Source: Erysipelotrichaceae bacterium (GTDB taxonomy: Bacteria; Bacillota_I; Bacilli_A; Erysipelotrichales; Erysipelotrichaceae). Taken from it: a DNA stretch of 36,395 nt. Numbering within the stretch: the stretch's first letter is position 1; the number at the start of each line of letters is the position of its first letter. The stretch covers positions 1 to 36,395 of the forward strand of contig JAUNIH010000011.1 in NCBI GenBank assembly GCA_030523555.1, given 5' to 3'. Under the pieces are notes generated by a model. The model saw only the letters and a program-made list of their open reading frames with translations. It had not been told where the DNA came from and did no database searches. Position numbers and translations under genes: made by a program. Shown here piece after piece: positions 21,984-31,334 of this stretch.

Positions 21984-22766
21984 ATGAAAAAAATTATTAC
22001 ATTATTAAGTATTCTTATGCTGACGATGTTATGCGGATGTTCAAATTCCAATACTGATTTACTTACTGAAATTCAGAACAGAGGCTATATGGTTGTAGCT
22101 TCAGAAGGTGAATGGATGCCTTGGACATATCATGATGAGACAACTGATGAACTGGTCGGTTTTGATGTAGAACTCTCTAAACTTGTTGCGGAAAAACTTG
22201 GTGTTGAGGCAAGATGTGAAGAAGCACAGTGGGATTCCTTACTTGCAGGAGCCAAGAGTGGAAGATATGATATGGTCTTTAACGGTGTAGACTATTCTGA
22301 TGAAAGAGCTGAAAGCTATAACTTTACAGATGGTTATGTCTTTACGACATCTGTACTTGTCGTAATGACTGATAATACGGATATTACTTCATTTGATGAT
22401 CTTAAGGGTAAGACAACGACTAACTCAATCGGTTCCATATATGAAACAATCGCTACTGATTATGGGGCAACAGTTGTGACTGGAGATACCTTTGCCGATA
22501 CGATTATGATTATGGGAAGAGGAGATGCGGATGCGACGATCAACTCTGCCGAAACAGTAGGTGCATATCTCAAGGAAGTACCTGATGCGCCAATCAAGAT
22601 TGTTGATCAGACGGAAGGTAATGCGATTTGCGGTATCACCAGAAAAGATGCGAGCACAGAATCGTTTGTGGATGCCGTAAATGAAGCGTTAAATGAATTA
22701 AGAGACAGTGGTGAACTCAGTGCCTTATCCATCAAATACTTCGGACTGGATATCACCAATAATTAA
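21984..22766 (+). CDS. Polar amino acid ABC transporter substrate-binding lipoprotein
   Basis: A 260-residue lipoprotein with a short signal peptide and lipobox LCGC (Cys19 is lipidated). The family 3 solute-binding fold is clear: VVASEGEWMPWTYHD, VGFDVELSKLVAEKLG, WDSLLAGAKSGRYDMVFNGV and LKGKTTTNSIGS. These resemble cystine- and glutamine-type binding proteins; the ligand is not certain. It heads an operon with a permease and an ATPase, separated from them by a terminator-like hairpin that would favour excess binding protein. Confidence 0.93.
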   Translation: MKKIITLLSILMLTMLCGCSNSNTDLLTEIQNRGYMVVASEGEWMPWTYHDETTDELVGFDVELSKLVAEKLGVEARCEEAQWDSLLAGAKSGRYDMVFNGVDYSDERAESYNFTDGYVFTTSVLVVMTDNTDITSFDDLKGKTTTNSIGSIYETIATDYGATVVTGDTFADTIMIMGRGDADATINSAETVGAYLKEVPDAPIKIVDQTEGNAICGITRKDASTESFVDAVNEALNELRDSGELSALSIKYFGLDITNN

Positions 22767-22782
22767 GTTATGAATTATAATA

Positions 22783-22809
22783 GATAAGGACTGAGGTCCT
22801 TATCTTTTT
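22783..22809 (+). terminator. Intra-operon terminator/attenuator after the binding-protein gene
   Basis: GATAAGGAC and GTCCTTATC form a perfect 9-bp stem with a TGAG loop, followed by TTTTT. The permease ATG is only 5 nt past the T run, so part of the transcript must read through. Confidence 0.8.
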
Positions 22810-22813
22810 ATCT

Positions 22814-23494
22814 ATGGAATTCTTTAATTCAAGAATATGGGGAATACTTGTCGATTCCTTCATGAAAATTCTGATACCAGGTATACAGGTTACTGTTCCT
22901 TTGACAGTGCTTTCTTTTGCGCTGGCTTTTGTGATATCGGTTGTAGCTGCAGTTATTCAGTATGCCGATATTAAGCCTTTAAAGAGTTTTATCAGATTCT
23001 ATATCTGGATTATCAGAGGTACACCTTTACTGGTACAGCTTTATATCTTTTTCTTTGGTCTACCAAGTATCGGTATCAAGATGGATGCCTTTCCCTGTGC
23101 GGTACTGGTATTCGGTATAAATGAGGGCGCTTATATGGCAGAATCGGTAAGAGCGGCTTTAGAATCTGTACCTAAAGGACAGCTTGAAGCCGGGTATTGT
23201 GTAGGGATGAACTATTATCAGATAATGATGCGAATCGTCTTACCGCAGGCTATGCGTACGGCTTTTCCATCCTTATCAAACTCATTCATATCTTTATTAA
23301 AGGGTACATCATTAGCGGCAACAATTACCGTTACTGATCTTTTCCGTGCTGCGCAGATTATAAACGGAAGAGTATATGAGCCTATGGCTTTGTATTGCGA
23401 AGCAGCACTGATATATCTCATTTTCTGTACGGTGCTTACGTGGCTGCAGGGAATTATTGAAAAGAAACTTAACAGCTATGGAGGTGTCAAATGA
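22814..23494 (+). CDS. Polar amino acid ABC transporter permease (HisM/GlnP type)
   Basis: A 226-residue permease with about five membrane helices, beginning near ILIPGIQVTVPLTVLSFALA. The cytoplasmic EAA loop that docks to the ATPase is AESVRAALESVPKGQLEAG followed by the G-x-x-x-x-x-x-LP element ending RIVLPQAMR. FIRFYIWIIRGTPLLVQLY is the usual signature of this family. No ribosome site is visible before ATG 22814, because the terminator hairpin occupies the place. An alternative start at M17 lacks one too. It overlaps the ATPase gene by ATGA. Confidence 0.92.
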   Translation: MEFFNSRIWGILVDSFMKILIPGIQVTVPLTVLSFALAFVISVVAAVIQYADIKPLKSFIRFYIWIIRGTPLLVQLYIFFFGLPSIGIKMDAFPCAVLVFGINEGAYMAESVRAALESVPKGQLEAGYCVGMNYYQIMMRIVLPQAMRTAFPSLSNSFISLLKGTSLAATITVTDLFRAAQIINGRVYEPMALYCEAALIYLIFCTVLTWLQGIIEKKLNSYGGVK

Positions 23495-24237
23495 TTAAGG
23501 TTTTAAACATTTCCAAGAGTTTTGAAAATAATGAGGTACTGAAGGATATCTCTTTTGAAGTTGAAAAGGGTGATGTGATAGCGGTACTGGGATCTTCAGG
23601 TTCAGGTAAGACGACACTGTTAAGATGTATCAATTTCTTAGAGAAGGCTGATGGGGGTATCCTGGAATTTGATGGTAAGGAATATGATCTGAAGAATATC
23701 TCAAATAAGGATATTGCGGATATCAGAAAAAAGACAGCTTTTGTCTTCCAGAATTTCAATCTTTTCTTGAATAAGACGGCTATTGAAAATGTTATGGAGG
23801 GTCTTATTATTGCCAGAAAGATGGATAAAAAAGCAGCTGAAAATAAAGCTTTAGAGTGTCTTGAAAAGGTGGGAATGATAGACCGTAAAGATTATTATCC
23901 TTCACAGCTGTCCGGTGGTCAGCAGCAGCGTGTTGCCATAGCGAGGGCACTTGCGACTGATCCGGAAATCATCTATTTTGATGAACCAACTTCAGCACTT
24001 GACCCGGAACTGATCAATGAAGTGCTGATGGTTATGAAGAAACTGGCGAATGAAGGAATGACAATGATTGTGGTAACTCATGAGATGAATTTTGCGAAGA
24101 ATGTATCAAATAAAGTCATACTTATTGAGAACGGAATTATCGTTGAAGAGAACAGTTCCAAGGAATTTTTTGGCAATCCAAAGGAAGAAAGAACCAAAGA
24201 ATTTATTTCTTCAGTATATAATCAGGGAAATGTGTAG
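23491..24237 (+). CDS. Polar amino acid ABC transporter ATP-binding protein (GlnQ type)
   Basis: The 248-residue ATPase has every ABC motif: Walker A GSSGSGKTTLL, Q-loop FVFQNFNLF, signature LSGGQQQRVAIARAL, Walker B IIYFDEPTSALD, and switch His in VVTHEMNFA. It belongs to the PAAT (His/Gln/cystine) group. It overlaps the permease by ATGA after a GGAGG ribosome site. The tRNA gene begins 27 nt after its stop, so the operon transcript may run into the tRNA. Confidence 0.95.
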   Translation: MIKVLNISKSFENNEVLKDISFEVEKGDVIAVLGSSGSGKTTLLRCINFLEKADGGILEFDGKEYDLKNISNKDIADIRKKTAFVFQNFNLFLNKTAIENVMEGLIIARKMDKKAAENKALECLEKVGMIDRKDYYPSQLSGGQQQRVAIARALATDPEIIYFDEPTSALDPELINEVLMVMKKLANEGMTMIVVTHEMNFAKNVSNKVILIENGIIVEENSSKEFFGNPKEERTKEFISSVYNQGNV

Positions 24238-24263
24238 TAGAATATATTAGTACATATGTATGT

Positions 24264-24348
24264 GCACCAGTGGCGGAATCGGTAGACGCGCACGTTTGAG
24301 GGGCGTGTGAGCACTCTCATGCAAGTTCAAGTCTTGTCTGGTGCACCA
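24264..24348 (+). tRNA. tRNA-Leu, anticodon GAG
   Basis: The acceptor stem is GCACCAG/CTGGTGC with encoded CCA at 24346-24348. The D-arm, a CACGT/GCGTG anticodon stem with loop TTGAGGG (anticodon GAG), a class II long variable arm (TGAGCACTCTCA) and the T-loop GTTCAAGTC are all present. It reads CUC/CUU leucine codons. A seven-T run directly after CCA may help termination. No separate promoter is obvious in the short gap after the ABC operon. Confidence 0.96.
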
Positions 24349-24357
24349 TTTTTTTAT

Positions 24358-24921
24358 TTATGAAAAGATATCAATCAGTATCTGTTCATCAGACAGTTCA
24401 GGGCTAAGCTCATGAACTGTTTTTCTTACTCCCAGTACAAAGGTATAGTCGCTGTATATGACATCTTCGTATTTACCGCTGTCACATTCAGCTCCGGAAT
24501 TGATATCGATAGATATAACCGTTTTATTGGAACTGTTTATTCTGTTAAAGAGTTCTTTGAATTCATCCCTTAATGGAAGATGAAAAGAGAAACCGAAGAT
24601 ACAGTCGATGATGACATCATAATCATTAAGATTATAGTTATTGTCTTTAATGATACTGCAGTGAAGATGATATCTTTCATAATTGATAGAGTCATGAAGA
24701 AAAACGACTGTCGTATCGTATTCATCCTGGATATTGGAGGCAATGGATAGACCATCCTGTCCGTTATTGCCTTTGTAGGAAAAGATGATGATCTTTTTAT
24801 CAGTAGGAATCAGTTCTCTTATTTTTTGAGCACACATTTTTCCGACAATATCTATCAGTTCTGTTTCACTTTTTCCGGTGCTTTTTTCTTTTTCTATCGT
24901 TTCTTTTCTCGAGAATATCAT
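24358..24921 (-). CDS. YjeF N-terminal domain protein (NAD(P)H-hydrate epimerase-like)
   Basis: About 187 residues from MIFSRKETIEKEKS. GNNGQDGLSIASNI corresponds to the NnrE GNNGGDG motif, IIDCIFGFSFHLPL to the D-A-x-F-G-x-G loop, and SIDINSG to the DIPSG strand with the catalytic Asp. It is a stand-alone epimerase-like domain without the ADP-dependent dehydratase half, which must be elsewhere if the repair pathway is complete. The open frame to 24960 crosses the divergent promoter region, so I use ATG 24921. No ribosome site is visible; TATAAA lies about 9 nt upstream, so it may be near-leaderless. Confidence 0.78.
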   Translation of the reverse strand: MIFSRKETIEKEKSTGKSETELIDIVGKMCAQKIRELIPTDKKIIIFSYKGNNGQDGLSIASNIQDEYDTTVVFLHDSINYERYHLHCSIIKDNNYNLNDYDVIIDCIFGFSFHLPLRDEFKELFNRINSSNKTVISIDINSGAECDSGKYEDVIYSDYTFVLGVRKTVHELSPELSDEQILIDIFS

Positions 24922-24961
24922 ATATATTATTTTATAATAATAAATATTAAGCGGTGGCATT

Positions 24962-27232
24962 ATGAAATTAAGAAGTGAAAAGACATATTTGATTAACGGT
25001 AAAGAGCTGATCAGTGAAAAAGATTATCAGTATAAGAAGGCTGATGATTATAAGGGCACAATGGCGTATCAGATTTTAAGTGCTCACAATAAATCAGAAA
25101 ATGATGAAAAACTCAACATCCGTTTTGATTCTCTGACATCTCACGATATCACCTATGTCGGTATAATCCAGACCGCAAGAGCGAGCGGTCTTACTTCTTT
25201 TCCAATGCCTTATGTATTGACCAACTGTCATAACTCTTTATGTGCCGTTGGTGGAACGATAAACGAAGATGATCATGTGTTTGGTCTGTCCGCTGCGAAA
25301 AAATACGGAGGAATATATGTTCCACCTCATCAGGCAGTCATTCATCAGTACGAAAGAGAAATGATGGCCAAATGCGGTGCGATGATTCTGGGTTCAGACT
25401 CCCATACAAGATATGGTGCCTTAGGTACGATGGCGATTGGCGAAGGCGGACCGGAACTTGTTAAACAGCTTCTGAATCAGACCTACGATATTGATTATCC
25501 GGAAGTTATCGGTATCTATATGACAGGGAAACCTCGTTTTGGGGTTGGTCCTCAGGATGTAGCCTTAAATATCATCAAAGAAGTATTCAAAAACGGTTTT
25601 GTGAAGAATAAGGTCATGGAATTTGTGGGACCTGGTATAGCCAACTTAAGTACTGATTTCCGTATCGGTATTGATGTCATGACGACGGAAACAACCTGTC
25701 TTTCATCAATCTGGAAAACCGATGAAGAAACCGAAAACTTCTTCAGGATTCATGGAAGAGAAGATGATTATAAGGAATTAAATCCTAAAGATGTAGCCTT
25801 ATATGATGGTATGATTGAACTTGATTTAAGTGAAATAAAACCTAGTATTGCCCTGCCTTTTCATCCAAGTAATGTCTATACCATTGATGAACTGAATGAA
25901 AATCTTGAAGATATTCTTTATGATGTTGAAGAAAAGGCGAAGATATCATTCGGGGATAAGATTGAATTCAATCTCAGAAATAAAATACATAATGGAAAAC
26001 TGCTGGTAGATCAGGCGGTTATTGCCGGTTGTGCCGGTGGCGGTTTTGAAAACATCTGTACGGCATCTGATATCCTGAGTAATTCAGAAACTGGAAATGA
26101 TGGATTTACTTTAAATGTTTATCCGGCAAGTATGCCAATCTATAAAGAGATCATAAGAAACGGTGCAGCCGAAAAACTTATTGAAGCTGGTGCGGTAATC
26201 AAGACGGCCTTCTGCGGTCCATGTTTTGGAGCTGGTGATACACCTAGTAATAATGCCTTATCAATAAGACATTCAACACGTAACTTCCCTAACAGAGAAG
26301 GTTCAAAAGTACAGAACGGACAGATCTCATCTGTAGCTTTAATGGATGCCAGAAGTATAGCGGCAACAAGCGCAAATCATGGATATCTTACAAGTGCGGA
26401 ATATCTGGATGTAGAACTTAATAAATATACTTATTTCTTTGATTCAAAGATCTATGAAAGAAGAGTCTTTGATTCTAAGGGTAAGGCTGATGAAAATGCG
26501 GATATCGTTTTAGGACCTAATATCAAAGACTGGCCCAAGATGTCTCCATTACCTTCAAATCTCATACTGAAGGTTGTATCCGAGATTCATGATCCGGTAA
26601 CGACTACCGATGAGCTTATCCCATCAGGTGAAACCTCATCCTACAGATCAAATCCTGAAGGCTTATCAGAGTTTACGCTTTCAAGAAAAGATCCTGAATA
26701 TGTAGGTCTTGCCAAGGAAATAAGAGAAGTTGAAAGAGCGAGAGTAAGAGGCGATCATCCTTGTGAATATGGCGAAAATATTCATGATGTCATGCATACA
26801 GTAAAGGATAACGGATTTGAAAATGCGAGTCCTGAAAATACCGGATTTGGTTCTTTGATCTATGCGGTTAAGCCAGGTGATGGATCAGCTCGAGAACAGG
26901 CAGCATCGTGTCAGAAGGTCTTAGGCGGATGGGCAAATATCGCAAGTGAATACGCTACAAAACGATACAGATCAAATCTGATCAACTGGGGTATGCTGCC
27001 GTTTATCTATAAGGATGAACTGTGTTTCCATAAGAATGATTATTTATTTGTTCCAGATATAGCCACGGCAATAAAAGAAGGCAGAAATGAATTTGATGCC
27101 TATGTGGTTAATTATAATGAACATACTTTAAGTCCATTCAGACTGAAGATGGATCCTCTTACAGACAGAGAAAAAGAAATAATATTATCTGGCTGTCTGA
27201 TCAACTATAACTCCAGGAAAGGAGGCCTTTAA
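24962..27232 (+). CDS. acnA: Aconitate hydratase
   Basis: The 756-residue [4Fe-4S] enzyme interconverts citrate and isocitrate. Cluster Cys residues are in [11 protein letters not shown] and the paired [33 protein letters not shown] is the family's substrate-binding block, and [14 protein letters not shown] is the C-terminal-half signature. The size and short linker point to the Firmicutes hydratase subgroup rather than E. coli AcnA, so the symbol is by function. It begins the aconitase-citrate synthase-isocitrate dehydrogenase operon, which turns oxaloacetate and acetyl-CoA into 2-oxoglutarate, presumably for glutamate synthesis. GGTGG lies before the ATG. Confidence 0.93.
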   Translation: MKLRSEKTYLINGKELISEKDYQYKKADDYKGTMAYQILSAHNKSENDEKLNIRFDSLTSHDITYVGIIQTARASGLTSFPMPYVLTNCHNSLCAVGGTINEDDHVFGLSAAKKYGGIYVPPHQAVIHQYEREMMAKCGAMILGSDSHTRYGALGTMAIGEGGPELVKQLLNQTYDIDYPEVIGIYMTGKPRFGVGPQDVALNIIKEVFKNGFVKNKVMEFVGPGIANLSTDFRIGIDVMTTETTCLSSIWKTDEETENFFRIHGREDDYKELNPKDVALYDGMIELDLSEIKPSIALPFHPSNVYTIDELNENLEDILYDVEEKAKISFGDKIEFNLRNKIHNGKLLVDQAVIAGCAGGGFENICTASDILSNSETGNDGFTLNVYPASMPIYKEIIRNGAAEKLIEAGAVIKTAFCGPCFGAGDTPSNNALSIRHSTRNFPNREGSKVQNGQISSVALMDARSIAATSANHGYLTSAEYLDVELNKYTYFFDSKIYERRVFDSKGKADENADIVLGPNIKDWPKMSPLPSNLILKVVSEIHDPVTTTDELIPSGETSSYRSNPEGLSEFTLSRKDPEYVGLAKEIREVERARVRGDHPCEYGENIHDVMHTVKDNGFENASPENTGFGSLIYAVKPGDGSAREQAASCQKVLGGWANIASEYATKRYRSNLINWGMLPFIYKDELCFHKNDYLFVPDIATAIKEGRNEFDAYVVNYNEHTLSPFRLKMDPLTDREKEIILSGCLINYNSRKGGL

Positions 27233-28569
27233 TGAACGACAAGATAAATGAACTGTTTAAAAATGCGGTAGAAGAAAACGTTATTGAAAATGAAGAATAC
27301 CGTAAATGGGGCGTCAAAAAAGGTCTTCGTAATGAGGATGGTACAGGTGTACTGATCGGACTTACAAGAATTGCGGATGTTGTAGGGTATAAGATGGTCG
27401 ATAATCAGAAGGTTGATGATTATGGAGAACTCTATTACCGCGGCTATGCCTTAAGTGAAATTGTTAAACATATTCATGAAAACGACAGAGTATCCGGTTT
27501 TGAAGAGATAGCTTTTCTGATTCTTTTCGGACATCTTCCTGATAAGGATGAACTTGAAATGTTCACAAAAGAACTGAAATCACACTACAATCTTCCTGCG
27601 GAATATCTTTCCATGAACATTCTTTCCAATCCGAGTATGAATGTCATGAATAAGATACAGAGATCGCTGCTGATGTTATATGAACTGGATGAAAATCCTG
27701 ATGACTGCGGTGCTGAGAATACCTTAAGACAGGGTATAGAAGTAATTGCCAAAATGCCGGCAATTATCTGTTATGCCTATCAGTCCAAACATCATCTCCT
27801 TGATGGAGGATCTTTAGTCATACATCACGTTGATGAAGAAAAATCCATTGCGGAAAATATATTACAGTTATTAAGGCCTGATCAGAAGTACACCAAGGAA
27901 GAGGCAGAACTGCTGGACCTGATGCTGGTGTTACATATAGATCATGGTGCAGGTAATAACTCGACTTTCTCCAATATTGTCGTATCTTCAACGGGTACGG
28001 ATTTATACTCATGTCTGGCAGCTTCGGTTGGTTCTTTAAAAGGGCCAAAACACGGTGGTGCCAATATTACGGCGATGAGGATGATGAATGCCGTTATTGA
28101 AGAAACAGGACTATATGTTACAGATGATGAGATTACAGGTATTGTAGAGCGTCTTCTTAATAAAGACTTCTTTGATAAATCAGGACTTGTCTATGGTATA
28201 GGCCATGCGGTTTATACTTTATCTGATCCTAGATGCGAAATCATCAAGAAGAAAGCCTATGAAATGGCCAAAGAAAAAGGCCTTGATAAGAAGTTTGATT
28301 TCTATCAGCGTTTTGAAAAGATTGCGGTCGATATGGTTTATAAAAAGAAGGGAAAGAGAGTATGTGCCAATGTCGATTTCTATTCCGGTCTGATCTATGA
28401 CATGTTAGGAATTCCGGAAGATCTTTTTACGCCGATGTTTGTGTGTGCACGAACGGTTGGATGGATTGCCCACAATATCGAAAACAAACTTTACTGTGAC
28501 AGGATTGTACGTCCGGCTGGTAAGTATGTGGGTGAAGTCAAAGAATTTATACCAATGGAGGAAAGATAA
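27232..28569 (+). CDS. gltA: Citrate synthase
   Basis: The 445-residue enzyme condenses oxaloacetate and acetyl-CoA. The first catalytic His is in LHIDHGAGNNST, the next region SLKGPKHGGANITAM, the second His in GIGHAVYTLSDPR, and the catalytic Asp in NVDFYSGLIYDMLGI. The GYKMVDNQKV and YRGYALSEIV segments near residues 50-80 are typical. Its ATG overlaps the aconitase stop by one base (TAATG) with AAAGGAGG inside the end of aconitase, so translation is coupled. It is two bases from icd. Confidence 0.95.
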   Translation: MNDKINELFKNAVEENVIENEEYRKWGVKKGLRNEDGTGVLIGLTRIADVVGYKMVDNQKVDDYGELYYRGYALSEIVKHIHENDRVSGFEEIAFLILFGHLPDKDELEMFTKELKSHYNLPAEYLSMNILSNPSMNVMNKIQRSLLMLYELDENPDDCGAENTLRQGIEVIAKMPAIICYAYQSKHHLLDGGSLVIHHVDEEKSIAENILQLLRPDQKYTKEEAELLDLMLVLHIDHGAGNNSTFSNIVVSSTGTDLYSCLAASVGSLKGPKHGGANITAMRMMNAVIEETGLYVTDDEITGIVERLLNKDFFDKSGLVYGIGHAVYTLSDPRCEIIKKKAYEMAKEKGLDKKFDFYQRFEKIAVDMVYKKKGKRVCANVDFYSGLIYDMLGIPEDLFTPMFVCARTVGWIAHNIENKLYCDRIVRPAGKYVGEVKEFIPMEER

Positions 28570-28571
28570 TT

Positions 28572-29567
28572 ATGAAAGTTACACTGTTTAAGGGTGATGG
28601 TATTGGACCGGAAATTACTGATGAAGTTGTAAGAATTATTGATTATCTAAAGCTTCCTATTGAATTTGAAGAATATGATATCGGACAGATCGCCTATGAA
28701 AAGTGCGGTGAACTGATACCACAGGATGCGCATGATTCTGTAAGACGAAACAGGGTTGCCTTGAAGGCTCCCGTCACTACACCTGTGGGTAAAGGCTTTC
28801 GAAGTGTCAATGTCGGTTTAAGACTGGCCTTTGATCTGTACGCCAATATCCGTCCTGCCAAGACCAATAAGGGTGTCAAGTGCCGATACGACAACGTTGA
28901 TCTTGTGGTTTTCAGAGAAAATACCGAAGATCTCTATATCGGTGAAGAAAAAGTTATCGCAGAAGATGAAGAAATTCATGCGATCAAAAAGATCACCAGA
29001 AAAGCTTCAGAAAGAATTATCCGTTCCGCTTTTGAATATGCCAAAGATAATGGAAGACATAAAGTAACCTGTGTTCATAAGGCCAATATTCTTAAACAGT
29101 CCGATGGTCTCTTCTTAAAAATATTCAATGAGATCAAGGAAGAATATAAGGATATTGAAGCTGATTCGCTGATAGTTGATGCGACTTGTATGAAACTTGT
29201 CATGAATCCGGAACAGTTTGATATCATGGTCATGCCTAATCTTTACGGAGATATCGTTTCCGATTTATGCAGTGGTTTAATCGGTGGGCTTGGATTACTT
29301 CCAAGCTGCAATAAAAATGATGGATATGCGATATTTGAAGCTGTTCATGGATCAGCTCCTGATATTGCGGGGCAGGGTATTGCCAATCCTACGGCATTAC
29401 TGTTCAGCGCGTGTATGATGCTGGAACACCTGGGATTTAATGAAGAATCCAAGAAAATAAGAGAAGCTGTAGATGATGTATTAAGTAATACGGATATACG
29501 TACTAAAGATCTTGGTGGAACAGCTACTACCAGAGAATATACAGATGCGATTATTGAAAGACTGTAA
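28572..29567 (+). CDS. icd: Isocitrate dehydrogenase (NAD-type IDH/IMDH family)
   Basis: The 331-residue protein catalyses oxidative decarboxylation of isocitrate to 2-oxoglutarate. LFKGDGIGPEITDEV opens the family fold. RSVNVGLRLAFDLYANIRP gives substrate Arg residues; FRENTEDLYIGEE, KANILKQSDG and the metal-binding Asp cluster in MPNLYGDIVSDLCSGLIGG follow. HGSAPDIAGQGIANPTALL is the cofactor loop, and short length with this loop suggests NAD more than NADP. No 2-oxoglutarate dehydrogenase or later TCA genes follow, so the branch likely ends in glutamate. Confidence 0.93.
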   Translation: MKVTLFKGDGIGPEITDEVVRIIDYLKLPIEFEEYDIGQIAYEKCGELIPQDAHDSVRRNRVALKAPVTTPVGKGFRSVNVGLRLAFDLYANIRPAKTNKGVKCRYDNVDLVVFRENTEDLYIGEEKVIAEDEEIHAIKKITRKASERIIRSAFEYAKDNGRHKVTCVHKANILKQSDGLFLKIFNEIKEEYKDIEADSLIVDATCMKLVMNPEQFDIMVMPNLYGDIVSDLCSGLIGGLGLLPSCNKNDGYAIFEAVHGSAPDIAGQGIANPTALLFSACMMLEHLGFNEESKKIREAVDDVLSNTDIRTKDLGGTATTREYTDAIIERL

Positions 29568-29603
29568 TAATGTCTTATACTAGTTAATGGGAAAGGACAG
29601 TTT

Positions 29604-31283
29604 ATGAGTTCGTTATATATAAAAGACAGACTGGCACTTATTGATTACACTTCCAAATATTTTAATAACTATGAAGAACTTCTTTCATCAGAAGAGTTTT
29701 TTCAGTTTATGAGTTCATTTCTTTTTGATCTGAGAAAGAAACACCATGACCTTTTTGTCTGGGCTTTAAAGAAAGATACTTTTGAAGAATCCATAAATTA
29801 TCTGATCAAGACAGCCAAGTTATTATCAGTATTTCCTTTAGAAGATGTAAGTCGTATCAAGGAAGATGACGTGCCTAAGTATCTCGAATTGGTTGAAGCG
29901 GCATACAGATACTGGCGAGATCTGCATCGTTTTTCAGTAACGTTCTCTGATAATCCTGAGGGTGTGCTCCTATCAGGTTTCATGAATTCGGAAGAAAGGT
30001 TCAATCAGCTGATTATCTCTTTATACCGTCTTATTCAGGAAAAACTTCAGGGTCATAAGAACAGTATCTACCGTCAGCTGCAGGCCGGTACCAATGGTGG
30101 TTTACTGTTGTGCAATAACGCTCTTAATCTTGAAGGTGTCTACTCGGTTTTAAATTCTGTACCTGTTGTAGAGAAGGTTATCATGAGAGCACCGATGATT
30201 ATTCATCTTGAACATAATAAACGTATCGGTAAATATGAACCAAGATATGATAATCCTTTATTGAAGGATATTGATTTGAAGGATTTCTTTGCCTATCCGT
30301 GTTTTGTAGGCGAAAGCTATACTTTAGTAATCTTCCATAAGAAATATACGCCGAGCGCAATCGGTCTTGCGAATCTCTTTGAATTTGCGGATTTCAGATA
30401 TATCAATGAAAAACCCAAATGTATCGTTTTATTCGGTGTAAATGATGGAAGTGATGAACTGACATACTATTACGATAAGGAAAATGATATCTATCTCGGA
30501 TATATATCAGATCGACCTATCATTGAATATTTCGGTTATTTCAAAAAGACGATGCTGACTCTGCATAATCTTTCGATGATATCAAAAGGCAGAGTTCCGA
30601 TTCACGGGGCTATGCTGAATGTCTATCTCAAGGATGGAAGAAAGAAAGGCGTATGTCTCATGGGTGATTCAGGATGCGGAAAGTCTGAATCAATTGAAGC
30701 GATGTCAAAACTTTCAGATGAGATAGAATATCAGGAAATCATCTTTGATGATATGGGTACGATGTATACAAACGATGATGGCGAAGTCGTGGCTGTCGGT
30801 ACAGAAATAGGAGCCTTTGTAAGACTGGATGATCTTGATAAGGGAAGTGCCTATAAGGATATGGACCGATCAGTATTCTTCAATCCGGAATTCAAAAACT
30901 CCCGCGTTGTCTCTCCTGCCACAACCTATAAGGCTATCAGCAGAGAAAACAAGGTGGATATCTTCTTATATGCCAATAACTATACAGATGAAAAGGGTGT
31001 CAAACTCACAGATGCGATAAGTGCCAAGAATTCCTATAAGGAAGGAAAGAGAATGGCTATCGGTACAACCAATGAAACAGGTTTAACCACAACCTATTTC
31101 GCCAATCCTTTCGGACCTATGCAGGAACAGGATAAGTGTGATCCTCTGATTGATGAACTGTTCGATAATCTTGAAAGAAGTGGTGTCAAACTCGGACAGT
31201 TATATACGCATCTTGGACTTCCTGATCGAGATGAAGGTATAGCTCTGGCGGCTGAAGAGCTTTTGAAGATTATCAAGGAATAA
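29604..31283 (+). CDS. PEP carboxykinase-like ATP-binding protein with HPr-kinase-type P-loop
   Basis: The 559 residues divide into a helical N-terminal half of about 320 residues and a C-terminal nucleotide-binding half. There, GRVPIHGAMLNVYLKDG precedes the P-loop CLMGDSGCGKSESIEAM and IIFDDMGTMY, the layout of PEP carboxykinases (MHxSANV, kinase-1a loop, DD). But GDSGxGKSE is the HPr kinase/phosphorylase form, not the GLSGTGKTT of ATP-PEPCK. The substrate is therefore open: a true carboxykinase is possible given the TCA operon just upstream, and a protein or small-molecule kinase equally so. GGGAAAGGACAG gives the start, and a terminator follows. Confidence 0.75.
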   Translation: MSSLYIKDRLALIDYTSKYFNNYEELLSSEEFFQFMSSFLFDLRKKHHDLFVWALKKDTFEESINYLIKTAKLLSVFPLEDVSRIKEDDVPKYLELVEAAYRYWRDLHRFSVTFSDNPEGVLLSGFMNSEERFNQLIISLYRLIQEKLQGHKNSIYRQLQAGTNGGLLLCNNALNLEGVYSVLNSVPVVEKVIMRAPMIIHLEHNKRIGKYEPRYDNPLLKDIDLKDFFAYPCFVGESYTLVIFHKKYTPSAIGLANLFEFADFRYINEKPKCIVLFGVNDGSDELTYYYDKENDIYLGYISDRPIIEYFGYFKKTMLTLHNLSMISKGRVPIHGAMLNVYLKDGRKKGVCLMGDSGCGKSESIEAMSKLSDEIEYQEIIFDDMGTMYTNDDGEVVAVGTEIGAFVRLDDLDKGSAYKDMDRSVFFNPEFKNSRVVSPATTYKAISRENKVDIFLYANNYTDEKGVKLTDAISAKNSYKEGKRMAIGTTNETGLTTTYFANPFGPMQEQDKCDPLIDELFDNLERSGVKLGQLYTHLGLPDRDEGIALAAEELLKIIKE

Positions 31284-31289
31284 TAATTA

Positions 31290-31315
31290 TGGAACTCATC
31301 TGAAGTTCCATTTTT
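31290..31315 (+). terminator. Terminator after the PEPCK-like gene
   Basis: TGGAACT and AGTTCCA pair around a 7-nt loop and run into TTTTT, ending the aconitase-to-PEPCK-like transcription unit. Confidence 0.8.
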
Positions 31316-31334
31316 ATAAGAAAGAAGAAATATT

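Noticed and set aside
24962-31283. A complete TCA cycle locus
   Set aside because: Only the three oxidative steps to 2-oxoglutarate are present; the next gene is PEPCK-like, not a TCA enzyme.
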